From assembly GCA_036426205.1 (NCBI GenBank), contig CM071570.1, positions 71,936,728-72,000,727 of the forward strand: a stretch of DNA of 64,000 bases. The letters are read 5' to 3'. The translations under genes and the position numbers were made by a program. Numbering within the stretch: the first letter of the stretch is position 1; each line of letters starts with the position of its first letter. Of the stretch, positions 12,901-22,761 are shown in pieces. Below the pieces are notes generated by a model, which was not told the DNA's origin, did no database searches, and saw only the letters and a program-made list of their open reading frames with translations. This stretch comes from Ascaphus truei (taxonomy: Eukaryota; Chordata; Amphibia; Anura; Ascaphidae).

Positions 12901-15900
12901 AGCCAGGACACTTTTTGTCTTGCCCCAAAAATTTTATCTTTTTTGTGGGTTAACTCCTCAATGTCTTCCAGTTCCAAAACCTGTATCATGGCTTTGATGA
13001 GTGGATCCACCCTTTCTACATCAAATTCAGATTCCTTCCTGAATATCTTGATCTGATGAATCCATTTCACTCTCTGACATATGAAAACAATCAATTTCAG
13101 ACCCATATGATGAAAATCTTTCCCCTTATCCAGACTGGTCTGGGATCTAGATCTTTCCTGCGCAGGGTTAACAGCTTGCTGGACTGCCGCATCAACTCTC
13201 TGTTTAACAGCCTCCTTCATCAATAAAGAAAATGCTCATTTGTTCATTGGTATCACCTGCAGGTGTCTTAAGACAATCTTCACATAATTACTTACCTATT
13301 AGGGTTGGTTTTTCACAAGCTGAACACCATTTAGTTTTCTTAGTAACCTTTCATTTATGTTGCAGGGATTCCCCCGTCCCTTTGAAGATCCTGCTTCTGG
13401 GAGGGTAACCACCGAACTAATTTATAAAAACAAAATAAATACTAAACATACACCCTAATGTATATAGACCATCTCTCTTTCCCATGCAGAACTAAAACTA
13501 AGGACTCACCTAGTCTTGGGAACTGAAGTTTGGGTGTTTCCATTTTTGAATCCATATCCAGCACTTGGCTTCTCCCTGCTGAGCGTTCCATGCTGCAGCT
13601 TTCACTCACACATACACCGTGTGGTCGTCGCTTCTCTGACGTCATCAAGTGCTTGTGCACGGCTCGTGTGTCTGTGCACGCATTTGCCGGCGTGCCGTTA
13701 CGCGCACGCTCCCGAGCGGCCGTCTGCACTGTACCCTTTTACCGCAGTATCTCAGATACACATGCGGTCAATATGAACCTCCTTCGGTTCGCAGCAGAAT
13801 TACTGGGGTAGTTCACCGCCGCGTTCCATACGCTAGTGCGGTCAATTGAGCCTCCTCTGCTCGCAGCTATGGCTGCTCCCCCCTCCGCGTGTAGCGGGCT
13901 GCTGGGTACTTTACCGCAGCGTACCATACGCTTATGCGGTGAGTCTGGGCCTCCACGGCTCCCAGCTGCAGCTGCTGTGCGCCTTCGATCGGTCCCGGGC
14001 TTTGCACCTAAGCTTCCCCGCCCGCGGCTGCAGCTGTTCCCCCCCCCAACAGGGGCTCCCCCGACTCTAAGGGGTCTCCGTCTCGCCACCCATAGGGCGC
14101 ATCGCGGAGCTTCAGGGCAGAGAGGCTGAGACCCTGGCTATCTGCACAAGGTGCAGTAGGTGAGCCCTGTTAGAAAATAAAAAATCCTACTCCTAGCTGT
14201 GAGGACAGGAAAAAGACTAAGGTGCAGGTAGAGGGAGGGGCCTTATATGGCCTACCCGCAAAAGTCTACTTCCTGTCCTACCTAGAGTGAGAAGGGATTA
14301 ACCCAATGGTGCCCACTGCCAGGGTGATCAGGAAAAATAGCACCATAACAAACAATTTTTGTGACAAAACCGTTACAGAAGACAAATGCGCGTGCTCGGC
14401 AAACACCCTTTTTTCTGCAGCACTGATACTGGACTTTCTGCTCTAGGATTTTCTACACACATACAAGTCACGTGATCACTGGTGTGCCGTTCATGATAAT
14501 CTGGTATATCGCAATTAGAAAAGCAAATTAAAATCATGAATGTTCCCCCATTTAAGCAATGTATGGTCGACCAGTCGAAAGACCAGGATGCTGTGTCTAA
14601 CTTGTTACTATGCAGACAGCGTTTCCCTTAGCAACCATTCATGCAATCTTTTCACCTGCACACAAGGTGTGCCCTCAATTTCACACACTTCTGCATCACA
14701 AATTGCCAGAATGGTTGATTGTTATGGACCACTGGGAGTTTTGCACATATTAGGCCACCTGCTTCAGCACCTGGTGCACTACAGGCGATCTTCCTTCCTC
14801 TTAGTAAAGACGGACAAAAAGTTGCAGTGCGTTAAGAATGTGAACCACAGCCCTTTCTACTGCTCAGTAAAAGGTTTATTGAATCACCTGTTCCAACATT
14901 TTTTTTACATGGTCAAATAACTGCCATGGGTCTGACATAAAAAAAGGTCACATCATATATATATAATAGTAATATATATATATATATTATATATATATAT
15001 ATATTATATATAATATATATATATTATATCTATATTATACATACACACACCACACACACACCACACACACACACACACACACCACACACACACACACACA
15101 CCACCAACCCACACCACACACACACACCACCACACACTTATATATCTACATACATATGTATATGTTATATATATTACACAATACAAGCGGCTACCCCGCT
15201 TTAAGGACACTCACTTTAAGTACACTCACGAGTAAGTACATATCGCCCAATAGTCAAATGGCAGCTCGCGCATGCGCCTGTCAGCACGTCCTGAACAGCA
15301 ATACCAGCTCCCTACCTGTACCGAAGCTGTGCGCAAGCGGGGAGACTATAGAGCCTGTTACAAATGCGTTATTTACATCAGTTATGCACGTATATGATAA
15401 TTGCTGTACAGTACATTCATCAATACGTGGAAAAAAGGTAGTGCTTCACTTTAAGTACATTTTCGCTTTACATACATGCTCCGGTCCCATTGCGTACGTT
15501 AATGTGGGGTATGCCTGTATATATATACATATATATATATATATACACATATATATATATATATACACATATATACACACATGAAAGACTTACAGATGCC
15601 ATTATAACCTTTTTATTGGCAGCCTGTAGCACAATACAAAACAAATGACTCCTTGGTTCTCAATTAAAACTTTATTTAAAACCATTTCGCACTTAAAAGA
15701 TGCAAAGAGAACTGCTTATTAGGTAATGCTTAATTAGAACCATTAAAAAAAATAGTACATAATCTTGGAGCTCTGGGTATTCTTCACCAAAGCCATTAAT
15801 AGGACAGAACAACTTTTAGTCTTATCTGAAGTCTCAAATTCTTGATACAAACGTATTTGCACCAGTTCTCTTACCTCAAGGTACTCAAATGTGCACATTT

Positions 15901-18900
15901 ACAGCATTTAGCACGAAACCTAAAATTATATTACAGACACTCTACAATTCTAGAACCACTTGAAACCTTTAAGAACCCCTTACTAAAAAAAAAAATTCCA
16001 GTCAATGTTTGCATTACATCACAGGTGGTAACCTAAATCTGATTGTAAGGAAAAAAGAAATAAACAAACATTGTAGTACTAGTACTAGACTCCACTTTGG
16101 ACACTATAACATACAGAGTAGAAACACACAGTATAAGCTTTTGGCGGGTTTCCAACAACTTCCTTGTTATTAACAAACATCTCTAGCCCGTTGTGAACAG
16201 TATTTCGCACAAATTATATATAAAAACGTAAGCTCCATATGCAAAGCAACTTCTAAATATGATTTTTTCCCCCTACTTCTGCATATGCAACGTGAGAATT
16301 GGCTTGATATAGGTAGTGTTCTGTCATCAAATAATGTAGAAGCTCCCATCACCAGCATTAACTGCCTATATGGAGAGGAAGACCATACTCCCGCCCTTAG
16401 GCTAAGGCCCCGCTCCCAGAGTCAGCGCACCTGCGCTGCTGACAGGCGGTGCGCTGAGATACACAGACCGCGATCTGCGGTCTGTAGGGAGCGGGAGCCG
16501 GAGCGGGAGGTGGGCGGGAGGTGGGAGGTTTGATCGGGAGGTGGGCGGTTTGACAGGGAGGGGGGGCGTGGCTTGAGCGGAGGGACCCGCTACTCTCCCC
16601 CCCTCCCTCCACGGACTCGGGCTGGAAGGTAAGTTTAAACACACACACGCAGGCACTCATTCATACACGCGCGCACACACACACACAGGCAGGCACTCAC
16701 GCACTCATACACACACACACGCGCGCACACACAGGCAGGCACTCACGCACTCATACACACACACACACACACACACACAGACAGAGGCAGGCACTCGGGC
16801 ACACACACACACAGACAGGCACTCACGCACTCAGACACATACACACACAGACAGGCACGCACTCAGACACACACACAGAGAAAGGCACTCACCTGCTTTC
16901 ACTCCACACTCCTCCCCGCTCCCCGAAGCCTCTCCTCCTCCCGAAGCCTCCCCTCCCCATTGGCTCACAGCCACACACGTCACGCGTCAACGCTAGGAAA
17001 CACCATTCTCTGGTGTCTCCAGCGGCTGACGCGCTACAGCGTGTAGTGCTCTGTGCAGCCAGGGGAGACCGGGACCGGCTCGCGAGGATTCCCCTGCTGG
17101 TGGGGAACTCGCGACCCGCCGCCCGCGCCAACGAGCGCAGCGGGACCGAGGCCTTAGAGGTTGGGATTCACAACCATGAATCCACAACCTATAAAACATG
17201 TCACCATCACAGGTGCTGCTAATAGGGGAAACAATTGTTTATTTTTTTAAACCACTAACAAGCAATGGGCGTGCAACACCATAAAGTTTAGAGACAGTCA
17301 CAGAGTTTATGGATGTGCCTCTAAGAAAGTCACTTTGAAGGTACCAGACCTGAGTGTTAAAGCCGCAGACCAAGCAATATCCTACATTTCTTCTTCAATA
17401 AGTCAGCTATGTACTATGAGAAAATACCTTTTTTTTCCCCCTAACTCCACTGTGAATTACATTTTTTCTGTATTATAATGTAACAAGCATTTTTTGTTTC
17501 TCTAGCAACCCTTTACAAAGTCACATCCCCTTCCTTTTCTGAAACAGGCCCTGACACACCCCTCTAGCAGTGCACCAATTGTATCTAGTGACTGCGTGGT
17601 CACATCTTCCCCACAGAACTTTGCATCTTTGGTCCTCTTCTGCTGCATTTAGTGAACCCCCGAGAAACAAACCCCACCAGAGGGGCGTGGCAAGAAGGTC
17701 CAAGACCACCCCCTAATAACATACCAAAAGAGACTTCCACGTAAAGTCAATAGGGAAGGGGATCTAAGGAAACACTAGATATAGCCAAATGGTATATAGG
17801 CTGGAGTATGTAAAGATTAATTCTAACAGAATAAGTACCTGCATGCAGTAAAGCAGTACTAGTTTCTAAAAAACCGGCAGAGTAATAGGATAATCTCTAC
17901 CGGTACTAAGTCTAGAGGAATATATGACACTAGTTCTGTACTTTAGATTGGCCATTTTCTGGTATTTACTTTGTGCTATTTGATTATATTCCTCTAGACT
18001 TGGTACCGGTAGAGATTATCCTTTTAGTCTGCTGGTTTTTTAGAAAATAGTACTGCTTTACTGCATGCAGGTACTTATTCTGTTGGAATTAATCTTTACA
18101 TACTCCAGCCTATATACCATTTGGCTACATCTAGTGTTTCCTTAGGTCCCTTTCCCTATTGACTTTATGTGGAAGTCTCTTTTGGTATGTCATTAGGGGG
18201 TGGTCTTGGACCTTCTTGCCACGCCCCTCTGTACAAACATTTTTATTATTCATTAAATTGATTTTAATTATACCTCACTATTTTCACTATATCAATCTGA
18301 GTTCATTCATGAGGGAACCTTTGTTTGTTTTTGAGAAAAAGAGAGGGCAGCTTCCAGAGCAGAGTCAGACTGATTGAGCCAGGTCTGTTATAGCAAATAG
18401 GATTAGAGAGTGAGAGAGAAAGAAGTCATGCACAGAGAGGAACTTGTTAGAAAGGGAGCGAGCATTCCAAAGGGCAAAGGAGAAAGGGAGAGAGGATGGG
18501 TATCAGGTTGGGGGGGGTTGACACCAGATGGAGTATAAATTGCATTTGGCAGGCGAGGACGAGAGCATGTAGAAATAAGGCAGGGACCAGAATTGGGAGA
18601 GATCCCCAGAAGCAAGGAGGAGAAGCATGGATAGAAAGAGAATGTGTGAGGATGATTTGTAGGGGTGTGTTTTAGTGCATGGGATATAGCTGTATAGTGT
18701 CAGAGGGCGCAGGTAAGAAAGTAGTTCATTTGAACTGAGAAGTGGCAAAGAGGAGAAGAGATGGAGATAGATGAATAGAGTTGGAGACATAACGAGGCTG
18801 GTAGTAAGAAGTGCATGATTTGAAAATAAGTGAGGCCATAGCAAATATAAATAGTAAATGCGGCATCACAGCAATAGTAAAGTGCTGAGATATGCAGTCT

Positions 18901-21900
18901 GGGGTAGATAATAACCTCCTTTCAAGCGTAGATCAAATCCAGGATTCAGGGACAAAATCAAATCCAGGATTCAGGGCCAGTAGGTGTTGTCCACACCTTC
19001 TGAACTCCCTTTTAAACACCACTTTGCTCGCTACTTAAAATGTGCTACTTGAGCATGGGCTGCAGACAGCATGGGCTGCCGTATGTGGTTATATAGCTCT
19101 AAAATGTCACCTGACTGAATTCAGATCAGCCCAAGCAACTTAATTAGCACACGAGGGACATTAAAACAGATTGTTCTTCTAAACAGGGTGTTGTCCAAGT
19201 AGATGTTAATAAAAGATCAATCGTAGATGTGCTTAATTTAAGAGAGGGGTTCCAATCAAAGAAACATACCAGGTAGATGTTAATAAAAGATCAGTTGCAT
19301 GGGTAAAGATCCTGCTTATCCAGGTTCACATAATGACTGACTTTCAACATCAATCCATCAGTGTAAGGCTTCGTCCATGGTTCTTGCTGGCGTGCGGAGG
19401 CGCGCTGAGGCTGAGGGAAAGCGGGTGCTTTCCCTGGCCTTAGACAGCGCGCCGGCCAGTGACGTCACGGAGCTGGTTCGCCCTCATTGGGCGAACCGCT
19501 CACGTGACCGGCCCTGCGCTCCGACAAGCGGGAAAATTTTTAATTTTCCTAAGACCTACGCTTCCGCAAGCGCGCGGAAGCGTAGGCGAGCCCCTACTAA
19601 AGCCGGTCTCATTGCGGCTGTAGGGGCTTAGTGCCGAGCGGAAGCGCGCCTCAGCCCGCAAGCACTAAACATGGACGCGGCCTAACTCAGCAGATACAAC
19701 GTATCCTTATATTATATTACTAAAGTAACATTGTGTAACGATAGACAGTTTGCAGCTCCAACTGCAGGGAAAATTGGCAACACAAACAGAAAAGTGATGT
19801 ATTGCAGGGGCGTGCAAACTGTTTCCCCATGTGCACCCCTCTCTTCGGCGCCTCGCCCCGCCAAATGACGCATGGGGTCATGTGACGTAACGTTGCCATG
19901 GTCATGTGATGCCAGGTTACCATGACGACGCATCGCTGGAAGGGAAGTGTGTTATAGAGGTATCGCGCTGTCCCCCGGCATTTAATTTAAATGCCTGGGG
20001 GGAGTGCGCGGGACCTCTATAACTGCTGCGCCGCCCCTCCCCCCCCAAGAAAATCTAGTGCTCCCAGTTTGCGCACCCCTGTTGTATTGTACAGTTGGGG
20101 AAATGGACTAAACCTGCTTGAGAAATCAAAGAATACTCTGTATAATAAAACTCATTAAAAATGGCATTAAGTGTAGACTCTCTCAATGCATTAAGTATTA
20201 TTTTAATAGCATAGAACGGATATAAATATACATAAAATAAAAAAATGTATGTTTCAAATTACAAATGTCTAAAAATGCATCGGTATAATTTCACACAACC
20301 TTTATCACCGGAACATACAGGAACTAAATTAGCGTGCAACATAGTTGACCACAACTGGTGATAAATCATATTAAAATCACTCATTTCACTAACTAGCTAC
20401 TGCTGTTCTTTATGGTCTCTCACAGGCAGTGTCATAAATGATATCACAGGGTGACTGCAGGCAGCAGAAAGAACAAACATAGAAACATAGAAAATGTAGT
20501 CGCTATTAAACACATAACAGATAAATTCTGGGAGGAAATTCAATGAGCTTCATAGCTTTAAGTGACCTGCATATTGTAGGACATGGAGGGGCCCCTGGGA
20601 CACCGGAGGGTAATTTGGGGGCGATCAGGCTGACTGCTCTACGGTGCAACCCATCCGGCCTAAACAAAAGTGGAGCCCCGTCCATTTTTGGTCACCACGG
20701 CCTGGAAAATTCATATTGCCCAGAACAGGTAGATTACGTGATATATTAGGCATTAGATAACGTTTTCAGCAGTTTACTTGCCATGCTCCAACTATTGCAG
20801 ATCAATACATCTTTAATACTTTTCGAAATATTACTTTGGTTACTACATATAAGAAAACCAAGGGATACTAAACCTTTTTGTAGAGTTGGGTTTAAAAAAT
20901 GTAAAGCTCAAATATTTAGTCCCTAGCATACTTGACCCGAAATGATAGATGAAAATTATTACTATATTGGAATATAATCTCTACAAAGTCACTTAGAATC
21001 TCATTAAACCTTAGTGTTTATGTTTTCTATTCTTCCAAATAACATTGGATAAATTCTTGTTTATTAGAGAAATATCAGAAGTTCATAAAATGGCAATAAC
21101 TAATGATTATATAATCTTGGGCCGAGGCATTCGACGTTTAATAAATTGCTGACAACACCTTTCTGACATTCCCGATAAGATTCTTCCCCAAGACTAAACC
21201 AGTATAAAACAGCATGTTAGGAGGATACATTTTTAGACTGTTTGCCAATATTCTGGTAAATCTATACTAAAAGAAATGGGCCAAATTATACCACTTGGCT
21301 CGTCTTTGCAATACAGATATAGCAATTGCTCACATGCACCTAGAGAACAAAAGATTTCCTTTGTGGCACAGCAATATCTTGTTAACCCTACACAATGTTC
21401 AAAAACAGACAAGAGTATACATACAGGGGAAAAACACTGCTCTAAATCTCACATTTTGCAAAGGCCTGAAGGTAAGAGGTTACACAAGCAACTCACACCA
21501 CAACAGCTTGGCTGCCACTACACATTTAGCCCTGAAGGGCCCAACCACACGCAAATTTAGAAGGAAGACTTCGACCCATCCCGTTTGTTGGGAGGCATTG
21601 TAGCCCAAACAAGCTGTTAGGCAGCAGCACCACCGTGCCCATTGCACACTACACAGGCCTGCAGATGGACAACATACACCAACCAACACGTGACACTATC
21701 GGAAATATTGTTCAGTATTAAATGAAATGTGTTAAAAAAAAATAAAAAAAACACCATAGATTTAAATCTATGTAATGCATGGAAAAAAATATATAGTGCA
21801 TCTTTCTATATCATGCATTTAATTCATTCGAAAATATTTGTTTCGTGATTTTTTTATTTCATGTGATATACACCAATAACTGGCGTTTACCCTGGTGCAC

Positions 21901-22226
21901 ATAATGAAATATTATTTGTTTCCTATTTTAATGGACCTCTTGCCGAAAGATTAACCCATCATGTGTCATTCACTTGTATGAGAGCAAGAAAACAAGTGCA
22001 CATAAAACCGATGTGTCCAGGTAACAGACACAAGGCAGAGGCCTCCAAATCCCCACCCCCTGCCGGTCCATCTCGCACAGCCTGCGTATGACTGGGCCTT
22101 GCAGCATAGAGCCGGCCTGGAGAACCCCCCCTGCCAGCGCCCCTCTCTTACCTTCTCCTCCGTCGAGTGCACGACTATGGACGGATATTTTCGGCTCAAC
22201 CAGCGGAAAAAGGCCGGGACTCCCAT
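867..22226 (-). CDS. XRN2: XRN2, 5'-3' exoribonuclease 2 (N-terminal 14 coding exons; 3' part off the window)
   Basis: Nuclear 5'-3' exoribonuclease that degrades uncapped RNA, known in the family for torpedo transcription termination and rRNA/snoRNA trimming. Fourteen exons join on the minus strand with consistent GT-AG sites and phases: 22226-22152, 5926-5799, 5715-5604, 4504-4393, 4298-4240, 4153-4064, 3355-3283, 3197-3147, 2482-2325, 1969-1895, 1809-1676, 1559-1502, 1390-1283 and 911-867. They total 1278 nt, or 426 residues; the family is about 950 aa long, so roughly the C-terminal half is missing to the left. Seven acidic metal-binding positions of the XRN active site are visible: D54 (LDMNG), D103 (AIDG), E203 and E205 (GEGEHK), D233 and D235 (GADAD), D345 (GND). 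A CCHC zinc knuckle sits at C263, C266, H271, C276. No frameshift or premature stop was seen. Intron 1 is 16.2 kb and rich in transposons. Confidence 0.97.
1283..1390 (-). CDS. XRN2: XRN2 coding exon 13 (residues 376-411)
   Basis: 108 nt encoding [20 protein letters not shown] followed by [16 protein letters not shown]. Acceptor TTTGCAG, donor GTATGT. Confidence 0.95.
1502..1559 (-). CDS. XRN2: XRN2 coding exon 12 (residues 356-375)
   Basis: 58 nt encoding [20 protein letters not shown], with acceptor CTGCCAG after a GA-rich tract and donor GTAAGT. Confidence 0.95.
1676..1809 (-). CDS. XRN2: XRN2 coding exon 11 (residues 312-356)
   Basis: Encodes [19 protein letters not shown], then [20 protein letters not shown] with active-site D345. 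Residue 331 reads Cys where vertebrate XRN2 usually has Ser. Phase 2 donor GTGTGT. Confidence 0.95.
1895..1969 (-). CDS. XRN2: XRN2 coding exon 10 (residues 287-311)
   Basis: 75 nt after the acceptor TTTTTTACAG; encodes [20 protein letters not shown] then NVLRE. The first half is divergent, as is usual in this linker, while [12 protein letters not shown] is conserved. Donor GTATGA. Confidence 0.95.
2325..2482 (-). CDS. XRN2: XRN2 coding exon 9 (residues 234-286)
   Basis: Starts with the rest of the GADAD motif (D235) and carries the [20 protein letters not shown] segment. The CCHC knuckle (C263, C266, H271, C276) is here. Ends REKKGE before GTAAGA. A 14-base G tract lies just left of the donor, in intron 9. 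Confidence 0.96.
3147..3197 (-). CDS. XRN2: XRN2 coding exon 8 (residues 217-234)
   Basis: 51-nt exon encoding [17 protein letters not shown], with active-site D233. Acceptor TTTACAG, donor GTAAGC, phase 1. Confidence 0.95.
3283..3355 (-). CDS. XRN2: XRN2 coding exon 7 (residues 193-217)
   Basis: Encodes [20 protein letters not shown], including active-site glutamates E203 and E205. Ends in phase 1 (AGA G|GTATGA). Confidence 0.96.
4064..4153 (-). CDS. XRN2: XRN2 coding exon 6 (residues 163-192)
   Basis: Exactly 90 nt, encoding [20 protein letters not shown] followed by [10 protein letters not shown]. Acceptor TATTATAG, donor GTAAGT, both phase 0. Confidence 0.96.
4240..4298 (-). CDS. XRN2: XRN2 coding exon 5 (residues 143-162)
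   Basis: Short 59-nt exon encoding [19 protein letters not shown], closely matching vertebrate XRN2. Donor GTAAGT, phase 0. Confidence 0.96.
4393..4504 (-). CDS. XRN2: XRN2 coding exon 4 (residues 106-143)
   Basis: Acceptor TTTCTAG before [20 protein letters not shown], the basic conserved stretch after the IDGV motif. Ends in phase 1 (AAC G|GTAAAG). Confidence 0.96.
5286..5386. repeat. short inverted repeat in XRN2 intron 2
   Basis: ATAAAAAGTTTGCTGCT is mirrored by AGCAGCAAACTTTTTAT about 60 bp later, giving a hairpin of about 17 bp. It could be a tiny MITE remnant; no target duplication was identified. Confidence 0.4.
5604..5715 (-). CDS. XRN2: XRN2 coding exon 3 (residues 69-105)
   Basis: Acceptor TTTTCAG. 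Encodes APKNEDEMM and [13 protein letters not shown], with metal-binding D103. The donor GTAAGT falls after GTG (phase 0). Confidence 0.96.
5799..5926 (-). CDS. XRN2: XRN2 coding exon 2 (residues 26-68)
   Basis: Acceptor TTCTTCAG precedes PKECNG. It carries the [11 protein letters not shown] motif with the first metal-binding aspartate (D54), and ends inside the lysine codon after PED (phase 2, donor GTAATT). Confidence 0.96.
6670..7200 (+). mobile_element. Penelope-type terminal repeat fragment with a degenerate hammerhead-like motif
   Basis: The segment CCGAGGA (6780-6786), a short poorly paired arm, then GAAACGCGTA (6801-6810) has the layout of the other hammerhead-like motifs in this window. 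Position 4 of the core is C, and stems I and II are weak. Nearby CpG-bearing GC-rich sequence (6840-6990) belongs to the same repeat. Boundaries are uncertain. Confidence 0.4.
8500..8945 (+). mobile_element. probable LINE 3' end fragment
   Basis: Plus-strand sequence with degraded coding character ends in a typical LINE-like tail, with CATGCCAATAAAGCAGATTTG at 8912-8932. No complete domain is readable, so the assignment rests on the tail and is weak. Confidence 0.3.
9085..9260 (-). mobile_element. probable RTE-like LINE fragment
   Basis: The CCACTGCTGGATGAAGACCT block at 9141-9160 resembles a sequence common in the 3' coding end of RTE-type LINEs. On the minus strand it follows a short degraded frame. 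Family assignment is from memory of the motif only. Confidence 0.3.
9870..10377 (-). pseudogene. DIRS tyrosine recombinase N-terminal remnant
   Basis: Frame 10377-10036 encodes a helical SAM-like core-binding region ([37 protein letters not shown]). After a shift the downstream piece reads [12 protein letters not shown], the family linker before the catalytic domain. The catalytic Arg-His-Arg-Tyr part is not recognisable. Confidence 0.6.
10504..11790 (-). pseudogene. DIRS reverse transcriptase and RNase H remnants
   Basis: Frame 11711-11478 reads [18 protein letters not shown] and [10 protein letters not shown], i.e. RT motifs with the catalytic YLDD box. Frame 11285-10983 contains [15 protein letters not shown], the start of RNase H, and LLELKAV. 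Frame 10728-10504 carries [17 protein letters not shown] and FPPIPLI, the DIRS RNase H C-terminal block. At least three frameshifts separate the parts. Confidence 0.75.
12100..13223 (-). pseudogene. DIRS gag-like ORF remnants
   Basis: Three broken frames (13223-12861, 12688-12422, 12327-12100) encode a putative gag. Recognisable parts are [17 protein letters not shown] (N-terminal capsid-like region) and [18 protein letters not shown], a motif that precedes RT in vertebrate DIRS elements. A GCT/ACT trinucleotide tract (12793-12856), read as Ala/Thr, interrupts it. Frameshifts make it non-functional. Confidence 0.65.
12793..12856. repeat. AGC/AGT trinucleotide microsatellite
   Basis: About 21 units of AGC and AGT on the plus strand, inside the DIRS gag region. 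On the minus strand it would read as an Ala/Thr tract in the gag frame. Confidence 0.9.
13735..13990. repeat. three degenerate tandem units in the DIRS leader
   Basis: Units beginning near 13739, 13818 and 13912 share ACCGC..(C/G)..ACATACGC..TGCGGT..GCCTCC..GCAGCT-like sequence. Each contains a short ACCGCA/TGCGGT inverted pair and so a possible hairpin. They lie upstream of gag. Confidence 0.5.
14957..15145. repeat. TA and CA microsatellite block
   Basis: Runs of TA (14957-15040) followed by CA with CCA interruptions (15042-15135). Low-complexity sequence. Confidence 0.95.
15184..15517. mobile_element. MITE with terminal inverted repeats, TA target
   Basis: The left end (GGCTACCCCGCTTTA, 15189 on) and right end (TTAATGTGGGGTATGCC) are inverted copies with mismatches. 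The element is flanked by TA on both sides. It contains internal ACTTTAAGTACA repeats. A second copy of the last 48 bp occurs at 51632-51679. The superfamily is not certain. Confidence 0.55.
16406..17153. mobile_element. Harbinger-like MITE with internal CA-rich minisatellite
   Basis: Ends GGCCCCGCTCCC and, inverted, GGCCTCGGTCCC match at 10 of 12 positions and abut TAA (left) and TTA (right). GC- and CpG-rich. Positions 16636-16890 hold CA repeats with AGGCAGGCACTCACGCACTC units. Similar ends occur at 19367-19682 and 59229-59506. Confidence 0.5.
16636..16890. repeat. CA-rich minisatellite
   Basis: About seven irregular units of the type AGGCAGGCACTCACGCACTC joined by CACACA runs. Confidence 0.8.
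17679..18230. repeat. long inverted repeat, 246-bp arms and 60-bp spacer
   Basis: Left arm 17679-17924 and right arm 17985-18230 are reverse complements with only scattered mismatches along the whole length, for example AGAGGGGCGTGGCAAGAAGG against CCTTCTTGCCACGCCCCTCT. Transcribed in XRN2 intron 1 it would give a near-perfect long hairpin. No target duplication is clear, so it may be a foldback element or an inverted duplication. Confidence 0.93.
19367..19682. mobile_element. Harbinger-like MITE with TAA target duplication
   Basis: Left end GGCTTCGTCCATG and right end, inverted, GGCCGCGTCCATG. TAA occurs directly at both flanks (19364-19366 and 19683-19685), as in PIF/Harbinger insertions. 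CpG-rich body with inner palindromes such as CTTCCGCAAGCGCGCGGAAG. Confidence 0.65.
19805..20081. mobile_element. hAT-like MITE, CAGGGG ends
   Basis: 17-bp terminal inverted repeats CAGGGGCGTGCAAACTG / CAGTTTGCGCACCCCTG with two mismatches. The 8-bp flanks ATGTATTG and TTGTATTG match at 7 of 8, the length expected for hAT. Same family as 38172-38529 and 38574-38824. Confidence 0.75.
20090..21960. other. XRN2 intron 1, unremarkable stretch
   Basis: Mostly AT-rich single-copy-looking sequence. No coding exon, clear transposon end or RNA gene was seen. Moderately GC-rich patches at 20580-20740 and 21480-21690 may be old repeats but could not be classified. Confidence 0.5.
22152..22226 (-). CDS. 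XRN2: XRN2 coding exon 1 (residues 1-25)
   Basis: Begins at the ATG read from 22226 and encodes the highly conserved XRN N-terminus [17 protein letters not shown]. It ends EEK in phase 0, followed by the donor GTAAGA. The start is chosen because this methionine begins the invariant family N-terminus. Confidence 0.97.
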
Positions 22227-22445
22227 GCTCGGTACGGAAAGAAAGCACAGGCCGCGGCACGCACACACAATGTACGCAGCAAGGAACAGGAACACGCGGG
22301 GCACCACGGGAAAACTGGTCTCTGTGCAAACACTGTGACGGAGGGGCGGAGTCACGACGATATGTTATGACTCGGACGTCGAGTGACGCTACCCTAAGGG
22401 GCGGGGCCAGGACGTTTCGTGGCCATGTTTGATGAGGGCAATATG
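22227..22445 (-). promoter_or_regulatory. XRN2 proximal promoter / 5'UTR
   Basis: GC- and CpG-rich stretch directly upstream of the XRN2 ATG. It holds two GC-box (Sp1-type) motifs on the plus strand, GGGGCGGAG near 22344 and GGGGCGGGG near 22399. A YY1-like CCATGTTT core lies near 22422-22430. No TATA box is evident at a sensible distance, which fits a housekeeping promoter. The start site cannot be fixed from sequence alone. Confidence 0.55.
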
Positions 22446-22761
22446 CCTGAACAGTAGGTGAGACCTGTATGTGTTTTACTTTCTGGAATGCTATTTGTGC
22501 GAATTCAGATTTGTTTTCCCAGCGCAGTGAGTTGCAATCAAAATGATTGAGGTGGAAATGTAATGAATTCAGACCCACCAATACTGGACCACATGGCAAT
22601 AAGCACACTTTAGTTTAACTCTTTTGTTAATGGGGAATACCAATGTTTACAAGCAAGTGCAGTATGGACCTCCTATGAAGGCGCCATAACACTTAGTATA
22701 CACAAAGATCATTCCATAACTACAATACTTTTTTTGATTTATTTGTATATACTGATATAAA

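Larger units (their letters stand above)
9600..14345 (-). mobile_element. DIRS-type tyrosine-recombinase retrotransposon, decayed, in XRN2 intron 1
   Basis: Reading right to left on the minus strand, the order is leader, gag-like ORF, reverse transcriptase with YLDD, RNase H, and a tyrosine-recombinase-like ORF. That order, with a tyrosine recombinase instead of a DDE integrase, defines DIRS elements. All frames are broken by shifts and stops, so the copy is dead. The right end near 14340 carries a block with the AGTAGACTTTTGCGGGTAGG segment typical of an element terminus, but the matching left end was not found and the left part of the recombinase is lost. The element has the same orientation as the XRN2 transcript. 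Confidence 0.8.

Noticed and set aside
22088..22432. Plus-strand frames across the XRN2 promoter
   Set aside because: Open because of high GC content; antisense to the exon, no motif.
22418..22432. CACGAAACG on the minus strand as another hammerhead core
   Set aside because: No CUGANGA-like core or stem II upstream; chance match in the XRN2 promoter.
21970..22608. 212-codon minus-strand frame over XRN2 exon 1
   Set aside because: It is in a different frame from the XRN2 N-terminus and has no recognisable domain; the XRN2 exon in the other frame explains the region.
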